Part shown: in pieces, positions 8,108-14,562 of the stretch
How positions within the stretch are numbered: the stretch's first letter is position 1
How the letters are laid out: each line of letters starts with the position of its first letter
NCBI GenBank assembly: GCA_040756745.1
Contig: JBFLYO010000042.1
Span: 1 to 24,211, forward strand
Reading direction: 5' to 3'
Source: JBFLYO01 sp040756745
Lineage (GTDB): Bacteria; Bacteroidota; Ignavibacteria; UBA10030; UBA6906
Length of the DNA stretch: 24,211 nt
Translations under genes and position numbers: made by a program
The notes under the pieces: generated by a model
What the model saw: only the letters and a program-made list of their open reading frames with translations
What the model was told of the DNA's origin: nothing
The model's database searches: none

Positions 8108-8131
8108 GCTATGGAATCCGCGAGATGACAT
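8045..8131 (-). CDS. trpL: trp operon leader peptide
   Basis: A 28-codon ORF lies between the promoter and the attenuator. It has three Trp codons in five (RWAWRWY; Trp at residues 15, 17 and 19) and ends LLVKQ-stop. The eight operon enzymes carry only seven Trp in about 2,500 residues by my count, so this density is a strong sign of a tryptophan sensor. The product needs no function; ribosome stalling is the signal. ATG 8131 is the only start codon in this frame. No Shine-Dalgarno precedes it, and the predicted transcription start is only about 6 nt upstream, so initiation may be leaderless. Confidence 0.9.
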   Translation of the reverse strand: MSSRGFHSSSPVTRWAWRWYLSDLLVKQ

Positions 8132-8143
8132 ATGCGTACGTCT

Positions 8144-8172
8144 AATATACAGTCCCGGCCCCCGGATGTCAA
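8144..8172 (-). promoter_or_regulatory. trp operon sigma-70-type promoter
   Basis: TTGACA (8172-8167), a 17-bp spacer and TATATT (8149-8144) give a near-consensus housekeeping promoter. It lies about 20 bp after the gltB stop and directly before trpL. Transcription is predicted to start near A8137. No operator for a TrpR-type repressor is evident. A consensus promoter followed by an attenuator suggests control mainly by premature termination. Confidence 0.88.
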
Positions 8173-8180
8173 GCGAATTC

Positions 8181-8204
8181 TTCGGGTCTTATCAATTACC
8201 CGAA
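8181..8204 (-). terminator. Weak inverted repeat at the gltB end
   Basis: TTCGGGT and ACCCGAA (7 bp) enclose a 10-nt loop that contains the gltB stop codon. No T-run follows in the gltB direction; the sequence runs straight into the trp -35 box. It may reduce read-through into trpL, but this is weakly supported. Confidence 0.3.
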
Positions 8205-11200
8205 ACAACCGCCGGAACGGAGGCATCGAGTTCCTTCGCCGCCTGGATCGATGGCCGGGTGCCCTTTGCTGATCTGGGGACGCACTTCACAAAGAGCTCG
8301 GGCAGCCGCTGGGACTCCCGGAGAATTCTATCGGCTGTGGCACTTCCCGTCGCCTCGAAGTACTCGGTCAACAGGAGCAGCAGGCGCGGGGCATCGTCGC
8401 CTTCAAATGGGGCCGCCAGCACGTAGCCGGTATTGAGCATCGTTTCCTGTTCCCGTCGGATATAGACCGTTCCGCCAGTCATCCCGGCGCCAAGATTGAA
8501 TGATACCGCCCCCAGAATGACAATGGTCCCCCTCGTCATATACTCGCAGGCATGCAACCCGGCCCCCTCAACAACGGCTGTCGCACCACTGTTCCGCACA
8601 CCGAACCTGTCACCCGCCAGGCCATGCACAAACAGGGTTCCTCCCGTTGCGCCGTAGAGAGCGCAGTGCCCGATGATCGCGTTTTCCTCGGGGGCATAGG
8701 TCACCCGCGGCTGAGGACGGATGACAATCGATCCGCCGGACATCGATTTCCCAACGGAGTCATTTGCCTCCCCGAAGAGTATCATGCGGATGCCGTCCAC
8801 CAGCAAGACTCCGAATCCCTGACCCGCGCTTCCCGTGAATTTCAGCACAATATCTGGTGTGCGGGATCCCTTCGTTGCGCCACGGAGGCGATCCTCGTAG
8901 GTGCGCCGCGCCATCTCGCCCGACAGTGTCGCCGGTACTCCCCTGTCCGCCGTCGTTATCTCATACTCAAGCGAAACCGGGCTCCCGGTAATGACGGCCT
9001 CGCGCGCGTCATCCAGGATTTGCTTGTTGAGCAGACCGATGCGGTCGGCATAGACCCGGGCACCTGAAGGAGGTTCGGTGATCCGATCCCCGAGGAAGAA
9101 ATGCAGGCTCAGCTTTCGCTCCCGCACAAACTCTTCATGGGTCCTGGCAACCCTCAGGAGGTCTGTTCGTCCCCTCAACTCGTCAAGCGACCGAACCCCC
9201 ATTCCCGCGAGGATTTCCCTCACGTCGTCGGCAACGGTCATGAGGATGCGCTTTACGTATTCCTTATTCCCTTTGTACTTTGCCTTAAACTTCGGGTCGT
9301 GCGTGGCGATGCCGGTCGGACAGGTATTCTTCTCGCATATCCGCGCCATGACGCATCCCTCAGCGACAAGCAGGAGTTTCCCGAAGTCATACCCGTCCGC
9401 GCCAAGGATCGCAGCGACCACTACGTCCTTGCCGGTCAGGAGTCCGCCGTCGGTCCTGAGCTGGACTGATCCCCGCAGGCGGTTTTCGCAGAGCACACGA
9501 TGGACCTCCATCAGCCCGAACTCCCACGGAAGCCCTGCATGTTTCATCGAACCGAGCGTCGCTGCCCCTGTGCCGCCGTCACCCCCCGCAATGTAGATGA
9601 TGTCCGCACCCGCCTTGGCAACCCCGACGGCAATCGTCCCGATGCCCGAACCGGAGACGAGCTTCACGCTCACCTCTGCGGAAGGATTGACCTGTTTGAG
9701 CTGATAGATCAGCTCCTTCAGGTCCTCGATGCTGTACACGTCGTGTAACGGCGGCGGGGAGATCAGATCAGTGTGCGGAACGGCGTGCCGAGCGCGGGCG
9801 ATATCCGGATTCACCTTGACGCTCATGAGCTGGCCCCCTTCTCCCGGCTTTGCTCCCTGAGCAATCTTGATCTGCAGTTCTTTCCCGGAGATCAGGTATT
9901 CGGCGGTAACGCCAAACCTGGCCGAAGCGACCTGCTTGGTCGAGGCCGAAATACCTTCAGTATAATAGTAGGGGTTCTCTCCGCCCTCCCCGGTGTTGCT
10001 TTTCCCCCCGAGTTCCCGCATCGCGAGGATGATGTCGCGCTGGCTCTCCGCGCTCACCGCGCCAAATGACATGGCACCGGCGCCGAATGTCCGCAGAATT
10101 TTCTCTCGCGATTCGACTTCCGTGTCTGGGAGTGAGACCTCCGTCTTCGCCAAATCGAACAGATGCCGGACGCTCACCGGCTCAGCAGCCCGGCCTTCTG
10201 CGAGATACGACTCATACAGCGCGCGCCGCCGCTCAAGGTTTTCTTCACGCACCACCTGGTGCACTTTTTTTGCCCGCGCGGCGGTCAAATAATGCTTCTC
10301 TCCGCGCTCACCCCTCGGATGTTCACGGAACTGGTGGGTGCCAAGCAGTCTGTCACGGTACTCCGGCGAGGCGGCAAAGCTGGTCTTCCAGAGAATGTCC
10401 TGCGCGAGTTCTTCGTAACCAATGCCTCCCAGCGGCGTCGGATTCCCCGGGAAGAAGTTTTCCATCAGCTCAGGCCCCAGGCCGATCGCCGTGAAGAGCT
10501 TTGCGCTCATGTAACTCTGCACCACCGAAATTCCGCTCTTCGACATGATCTTCAGAAGACCGGACTCCAAAGCGCCGACGTAGTTCTTCTCCCGCTGGTT
10601 CGCGCTCAGACCCTCAAACGAGGGGTGAAGGTCATTGCGTGCGATCTCCAGGGCGAGATACGGGCATACCGCGGATGCGCCGAAGGCAACCAGCGCCGCA
10701 ACATGGTGGGCCGTCCTCGCCTCGGCCGAGTGGACGACGATCGAAGTTTGGAGCCGCAAACCGGATTCGTTCAGCGCCCGCACCACCGCTCGAAGTGCGA
10801 TCAGTCCGGGGATTGGCGGACGCTCATAATCCGCTTCCTCGTCGCTCAGCACGATCACGCTCGATCCATGATCGACCTCGCGCAGCACGGCGGCAGAAAG
10901 TGCCTCGATGGATTTCCGGAACCCCGGCATCCCGTCTTCGCGCCGGAAGGTCATCGGGAAGACCTTCGGGATGATGTGCGATTGTGAGGGGCTTTTCCGA
11001 GTGAGTCCCCTGATGTATGCCATCTGGCCGAGTGTGAGGATCGGTCCGGGGAGCTCAAGTGCCTCCTCAAGGGGAACGAGATCCTTGGCGAAAAAAATGT
11101 TGGGGCGTCGGCCCAGGAATACCCGCAGGTCCGTGATATTCTTCTCGCGCAGATAATCCAAAGGCGGATTCGTCACCTGCGCAAAATTCTGGTAGAAATA

Positions 11201-12631
11201 ATCGAAGAATGGCCGCGGTTCCGAGGAGAAGACGTTCGGCCGCGCGGTATCCCCCATCGATCCGATCGGTTCCTTCCCTTCGGCGATCATCGGATAGACA
11301 ACCCGTTCCAGCTCCTCCTGCGTGCAGGTAAAGAGATTCTTCCGCTCGATGCTTATCGGCTGGCCGGCATCGGTCACGGGCGACTCACCCACAGGCACCG
11401 TCCGCGGATCGAACTTTGCGTCACGGTTCTCCCTTGACAGGCTCGGATCGCGGAAGTGGACGCGCCCGGTTTCGAGATCGACCTTGACGCCTGTGCCGGC
11501 GTGCAGGATTCCCTTCCGCTGAATGCGTGCCTCGTCCAGGTTAAACGCCCCCGCCTCGGAGGAGAGATAGAATGTCTCTTCAGTGAGCGCCCAGCGAGAT
11601 GGGCGGAACCCGTTCCGGTCGAGGCGGGCGCCGATATTGCGGCCATCCGAATACAGGATGATTGCCGGCCCGTCCCACGGCTCCATGGCCCTGCTCCAGA
11701 ACTTGTAAAAGTCATTTTGGCCGTGCGCTGGCGGCATCATGATCGCCAGAATATCCTCGATCTGCGGGATGCTGCTCCTGTACATGAGCGCTTCCACCAT
11801 CTCGTTCAGCGTCCCGGAATCGCTGATCCCTGAGTGCGTAACGAGCTGGTCCTCCTTCAACCCCAGGGATTTTTCCCGGGAAAAAGCGCGGGAACGGTTC
11901 CCCGCAATCGTGTTGATTTCACCGTTGTGCGCGATCAAACGGAACGGCTGCGCCTTGTCCCATGTGGTGTTCGTATTCGTGCTGAACCGCCGGTGGAACA
12001 GCGCGAAGCGGGTGGTGAAGGCGGAGTTCTGCAAGTCGAGATAGAACTGATCCAGCGCCGCCGATCTCGTGAGGGCCTTGTACACAATGGTCGTGGCGGA
12101 GAGCGAGGTAAAAAAGAATTCCTTGTTGAATCCCTCGTCCGCCTGTTTACGGCGGACCATCTGTTTGGCCGTATACAGGAGCCGGTCGAACGAGGCATCG
12201 GTGCGGCAGTGTTTGGGGCGGCGGATAATGGCATGTTTCATTGCCGGCATGGAGCGGAATGCCTCTTCGCCGAGCACCGAAGGATTGACGGGAATCTCCC
12301 GGTACCCCGCCACCTCAAGGTCCATGAAGGCGAGGGTAGACTCAAAAACCTCGACGGATCGCTTCATCCGTCCGATTTCACGGGGCATGAACAGCGTTGC
12401 GACCGCGACCTCCCCCCTCCGGTAGCCGAGGAGCTCGAACGGGATATCCGCCATGATCCCCGCACCGTCGCCTGTCACCTGGTCGGCCCCGCAGGCACCA
12501 CGATGCTCCACGCACCGCAGGGCGCGGAGAGCCTCCTGCAAGATGACATAGCTGCGCACTCCGGTACGGCCAGCGACGAACCCTACGCCGCACGCATCGT
12601 GCTCCGTGCGGTCAAAAGGAGAGGGAAGCAT
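8192..12631 (-). CDS. gltB: Glutamate synthase large (alpha) subunit
   Basis: This enzyme makes glutamate from glutamine and 2-oxoglutarate. It has 1,479 residues, close to the family norm. Domains in order: class II glutaminase from Cys14 (HDACGVGF, so a 13-residue propeptide is expected to be removed) to about 420, a central linking domain, the FMN-binding synthase barrel (about 820-1190), and the C-terminal glycine-rich beta-helix. The iron-sulfur cysteines are Cys1093, Cys1099 and Cys1104, ending in CPTGIA. No GltD is in the window, so NADPH- versus ferredoxin-dependent cannot be decided. ATG 12631 is the only plausible start. It has no Shine-Dalgarno and an in-frame TAA lies 9 nt upstream. 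The gene precedes the trp promoter in the same orientation. Confidence 0.97.
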   Translation of the reverse strand: MLPSPFDRTEHDACGVGFVAGRTGVRSYVILQEALRALRCVEHRGACGADQVTGDGAGIMADIPFELLGYRRGEVAVATLFMPREIGRMKRSVEVFESTLAFMDLEVAGYREIPVNPSVLGEEAFRSMPAMKHAIIRRPKHCRTDASFDRLLYTAKQMVRRKQADEGFNKEFFFTSLSATTIVYKALTRSAALDQFYLDLQNSAFTTRFALFHRRFSTNTNTTWDKAQPFRLIAHNGEINTIAGNRSRAFSREKSLGLKEDQLVTHSGISDSGTLNEMVEALMYRSSIPQIEDILAIMMPPAHGQNDFYKFWSRAMEPWDGPAIILYSDGRNIGARLDRNGFRPSRWALTEETFYLSSEAGAFNLDEARIQRKGILHAGTGVKVDLETGRVHFRDPSLSRENRDAKFDPRTVPVGESPVTDAGQPISIERKNLFTCTQEELERVVYPMIAEGKEPIGSMGDTARPNVFSSEPRPFFDYFYQNFAQVTNPPLDYLREKNITDLRVFLGRRPNIFFAKDLVPLEEALELPGPILTLGQMAYIRGLTRKSPSQSHIIPKVFPMTFRREDGMPGFRKSIEALSAAVLREVDHGSSVIVLSDEEADYERPPIPGLIALRAVVRALNESGLRLQTSIVVHSAEARTAHHVAALVAFGASAVCPYLALEIARNDLHPSFEGLSANQREKNYVGALESGLLKIMSKSGISVVQSYMSAKLFTAIGLGPELMENFFPGNPTPLGGIGYEELAQDILWKTSFAASPEYRDRLLGTHQFREHPRGERGEKHYLTAARAKKVHQVVREENLERRRALYESYLAEGRAAEPVSVRHLFDLAKTEVSLPDTEVESREKILRTFGAGAMSFGAVSAESQRDIILAMRELGGKSNTGEGGENPYYYTEGISASTKQVASARFGVTAEYLISGKELQIKIAQGAKPGEGGQLMSVKVNPDIARARHAVPHTDLISPPPLHDVYSIEDLKELIYQLKQVNPSAEVSVKLVSGSGIGTIAVGVAKAGADIIYIAGGDGGTGAATLGSMKHAGLPWEFGLMEVHRVLCENRLRGSVQLRTDGGLLTGKDVVVAAILGADGYDFGKLLLVAEGCVMARICEKNTCPTGIATHDPKFKAKYKGNKEYVKRILMTVADDVREILAGMGVRSLDELRGRTDLLRVARTHEEFVRERKLSLHFFLGDRITEPPSGARVYADRIGLLNKQILDDAREAVITGSPVSLEYEITTADRGVPATLSGEMARRTYEDRLRGATKGSRTPDIVLKFTGSAGQGFGVLLVDGIRMILFGEANDSVGKSMSGGSIVIRPQPRVTYAPEENAIIGHCALYGATGGTLFVHGLAGDRFGVRNSGATAVVEGAGLHACEYMTRGTIVILGAVSFNLGAGMTGGTVYIRREQETMLNTGYVLAAPFEGDDAPRLLLLLTEYFEATGSATADRILRESQRLPELFVKCVPRSAKGTRPSIQAAKELDASVPAVVSGN

Positions 12632-12787
12632 GAGGAGTTAAGAGTGATGAGTAAAGAAATCCCCCCTCTATGCATAAGAAATTATGGGAAAGAACGCAAT
12701 AGGGGTTCCAAAATTAAGGCATTCGGCCATGGAGAGGGATTCCCTTGAAGGTTTCAATGGATTTGGTTAGCTTTCGGTGCTTTCTGA
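12632..12787. other. Divergent intergenic region between gltB and tRNA-Ser
   Basis: These 156 bp should hold promoters for gltB (minus) and the tRNA (plus), but I see no pair of boxes good enough to call. Next to gltB the sequence is low-complexity (GAGTTAAGAGTGATGAGTAA on the plus strand), leaving gltB without a ribosome site. No ORF is supported. Confidence 0.6.
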
Positions 12788-12874
12788 GGAGAGGTGGCCG
12801 AGTGGCTGAAGGCGCTAGTCTCGAAAACTAGTATAGGCGTAAGTCTATCGAGGGTTCGAATCCCTCCCTCTCCG
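12788..12874 (+). tRNA. tRNA-Ser(CGA)
   Basis: A class II tRNA of 87 nt with all arms visible. The acceptor stem is GGAGAGG/CCTCTCC, followed by a D-arm with GCCGAGTGG and an anticodon stem CTAGT/ACTAG enclosing loop CTCGAAA (anticodon CGA, reads UCG). A long variable arm and a T-arm GAGGG-TTCGAAT-CCCTC follow. The discriminator is G, as in serine tRNAs. CCA is not encoded. Its 3' end faces the catabolic gene cluster to the right. Confidence 0.97.
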
Positions 12875-13188
12875 CAGTGGTTCACAATCCACAGTTGTGG
12901 ATTGACAATTGTCGATTGACGCGGCAGCCATGCGTTTTGCCGGCCCGTCCCCCCCAGATTACCCCCCCTGCCAATACCCACGCAAATGTTCAGCCGGTGG
13001 ATCGACATCGCTGAACCCCCAGGACCGGGCGAGTTGCCGGACCTGTGCTTCGGGATGCGAAACGTTCCCTTATGTGCCTGGATGAACACCTCTGCGATGG
13101 ACAGGCCGATGCGATGCTCACGGGGGAGACGGGCAGAAGATTTAATTTCTTCTCTCCTACTTTCCGGAGTCCTGCAAGAGTTTTGGCT

Positions 13189-13215
13189 CCGAAAGGTGGA
13201 TTTTCGGTTTTTTTT
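13189..13215 (+). terminator. Terminator-like hairpin with T8
   Basis: CCGAAA, a 7-nt loop and TTTCGG are followed by eight T residues. The 5' arm can also pair upstream: CTCCGAAA is complementary to TTTCCGGAG (13162-13170) apart from one bulged C. Two exclusive folds are therefore possible. It would end a plus-strand transcript such as read-through from the tRNA, or act as a conditional terminator ahead of the glycyl-radical operon. Confidence 0.5.
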
Positions 13216-13230
13216 CGAGCATATTTCACC

Positions 13231-13290
13231 ATCGTATCTCTGCCTGAACCTGGACACGGGAAAGAAGCAACCGTTCTTTGAAGATACGAT
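13231..13290 (+). repeat. Inverted repeat with nested hairpin
   Basis: ATCGTATCT (13231-13239) and AGATACGAT (13282-13290) can form a 9-bp outer stem. Inside it AAAGAA/TTCTTT (13261-13279) forms a second stem, and a short CCTG/CGGG pairing is possible, giving a three-way-junction-like fold. One 9-bp repeat in 700 bp could be chance, so a function is only a suggestion. Confidence 0.35.
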
Positions 13291-13451
13291 TGCGTTCGCG
13301 CGGGAGTTTGCAGACAGGAATGCGGGCGGCCACTTCGAGGGTCCCGGTTTGTCTGGCAAGACTCCAGTGCCCGCCTGACCAGCCCCCCCGACAGAACTCC
13401 CTGGTCGATTTCGCCACACTGCTCAATTTCCTCGCACGCACGCTGGAAGGG

Positions 13452-13577
13452 ATGCCGGCACACAGAAGTTGCTGCCACGGCATCTCATGCGAAGGAGCTG
13501 CTCATCGGAAACTAGTCGAGTTCCTCCAGCGGTTTTTTCAAACGAGAATGGACGAGGCGCCCAAGCAGGACGGCTAA
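13452..13577 (+). CDS. Possible short ORF just before the activase gene
   Basis: A 41-codon frame beginning MPAHRS and ending RMDEAPKQDG stops 3 bp before the activase ATG, which would allow translational coupling. The frame is open further upstream to 13278. I recognise no family. It could be the 3' remnant of a degraded gene or a chance ORF. The GGAAGG site directly abuts the ATG, which is too close for efficient initiation. Confidence 0.2.
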   Translation: MPAHRSCCHGISCEGAAHRKLVEFLQRFFQTRMDEAPKQDG

Positions 13578-13580
13578 TCC

Positions 13581-14516
13581 ATGCCGAGTGATCTGGTCTT
13601 CAATATCCAGCGATTCACCATTCACGACGGGCCGGGCATCCGAACAACGGTGTTCGTCAAGGGATGCGCGATGGGGTGTTTCTGGTGCCATAACCCGGAG
13701 GGACGCCATTCGTACCGCGAGCTCCAGTATTTTGAAGACCGATGCATCCACTGCGGGGAATGCGTTCACGTCTGCCCGAGCCAAGCGCATGACCTGCGTG
13801 ACGGACTTCACCATTTCCTGCGTGATCGATGCCGCGTGACTGGAGAGTGCGTGAAGGTTTGCTGCTCCGGAGCTCTGGAAATGAATGGGCGGGTAATGAC
13901 AGTCGACGAAGTCATGGAGGAAGTACTCCGGGACAGACCCTTCTACCAGACCTCCGGCGGCGGTGTAACGATCTCCGGAGGGGAGCCAGGTCTGAACGCG
14001 GACTTCGTACGCGGCATCCTCGGCCGCTGCAAGGGGGAAGGTCTCCATACCGCGATTGAGACCTGCGGCTATTGCTCCTGGTCCGCTCTTGAATCGCTCC
14101 TCCCATTTACCGACCTGGTCATGATGGACCTGAAGGTCATAACTCCCGAGAAACACCGGCTGGCAACCGGGAACACCAACGAACAGATTCTCGCCAATGC
14201 CCGACGGCTGGCGGCAACCGCGATGCCCATCATTTTCCGCACGCCCATCGTCCCGACGGTGAACGACACTGTTGAGGAGGTGCGCCACATCGTCGCATTC
14301 ATCGCGGATCTCATTGCACTGCGCACAAGAGGCGGAGCAAACCACAGGTCACGGATTTCCTACGAACTTCTCGCGTTCCACAAGCTCGGGAGTGTCAAAT
14401 ACAGGAGTCTGGGATTGGAGTATCACGCCATTGCTCTGGATCCTCCGAAGCGCCGGCACATGGAGGAGCTCCTGGTTTTGGCAACAGAGGCGGGGATCGA
14501 GGCCACGATGCGATAG
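13581..14516 (+). CDS. Glycyl-radical enzyme activating enzyme (radical SAM)
   Basis: It reductively cleaves S-adenosylmethionine and abstracts hydrogen from the partner enzyme's glycine to install the stable radical. It has 311 residues. FNIQRFTIHDGPGIRTTVF leads to the radical-SAM cluster Cys29-x3-Cys33-x2-Cys36 (GCAMGCFWC). A ferredoxin-like insert follows with CIHCGECVHVCP and a second cysteine set (GECVKVCCSG), then SGGEP for SAM binding. The insert with extra [4Fe-4S] clusters is typical of activases of non-PFL members such as glycerol dehydratase or hydroxyphenylacetate decarboxylase, rather than of the short PflA. It lies 46 bp before its presumed target. Confidence 0.95.
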   Translation: MPSDLVFNIQRFTIHDGPGIRTTVFVKGCAMGCFWCHNPEGRHSYRELQYFEDRCIHCGECVHVCPSQAHDLRDGLHHFLRDRCRVTGECVKVCCSGALEMNGRVMTVDEVMEEVLRDRPFYQTSGGGVTISGGEPGLNADFVRGILGRCKGEGLHTAIETCGYCSWSALESLLPFTDLVMMDLKVITPEKHRLATGNTNEQILANARRLAATAMPIIFRTPIVPTVNDTVEEVRHIVAFIADLIALRTRGGANHRSRISYELLAFHKLGSVKYRSLGLEYHAIALDPPKRRHMEELLVLATEAGIEATMR

Positions 14517-14562
14517 TGATGCCGGCAGCCGCAGGATCGTCTCCCTCGAAAGGGGATTGTTG

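Larger units (their letters stand above)
12875..13580. other. 706-bp region without a convincing gene
   Basis: ORFs exist in several frames, but none has a recognisable protein or a good start. Right after the tRNA a palindromic CAATCCACA/TGTGGATTG (12885-12904) is followed by ATTGACAATTGTCGATTGAC, resembling the simple repeats at other gene borders. Further right are GTTCAGC/GCTGAAC (12988-13016), AGAAGA/TCTTCT (about 13135-13153), a terminator-like hairpin at 13189-13215 and a 9-bp inverted repeat at 13231-13290. The promoter of the downstream operon should lie here, but I cannot identify it. Decayed gene remnants or a structured leader are both possible. Confidence 0.6.

Noticed and set aside
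7974..8137. TRAP-type or T-box control of the trp operon
   Set aside because: There is no array of GAG/UAG triplets and no T-box or specifier structure; the Trp-codon leader peptide explains the terminator fully.
12986..13378. 130-aa plus-strand ORF after the tRNA
   Set aside because: No recognisable motif, no ribosome site, and overlapping open frames on both strands; typical of a GC-rich non-coding stretch.
12754..13419. 221-aa minus-strand ORF across the tRNA-Ser
   Set aside because: Its C-terminal part (GEGGIRTLDRLTP, VFETSAF) is the well-known artefactual translation of the antisense of a serine tRNA; the remainder has no protein-like features.
14272..14562. 97-residue N-terminal extension of the glycyl radical enzyme
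   Set aside because: It overlaps the activase gene in another frame and is not protein-like; ATG 14563 has a proper ribosome site.
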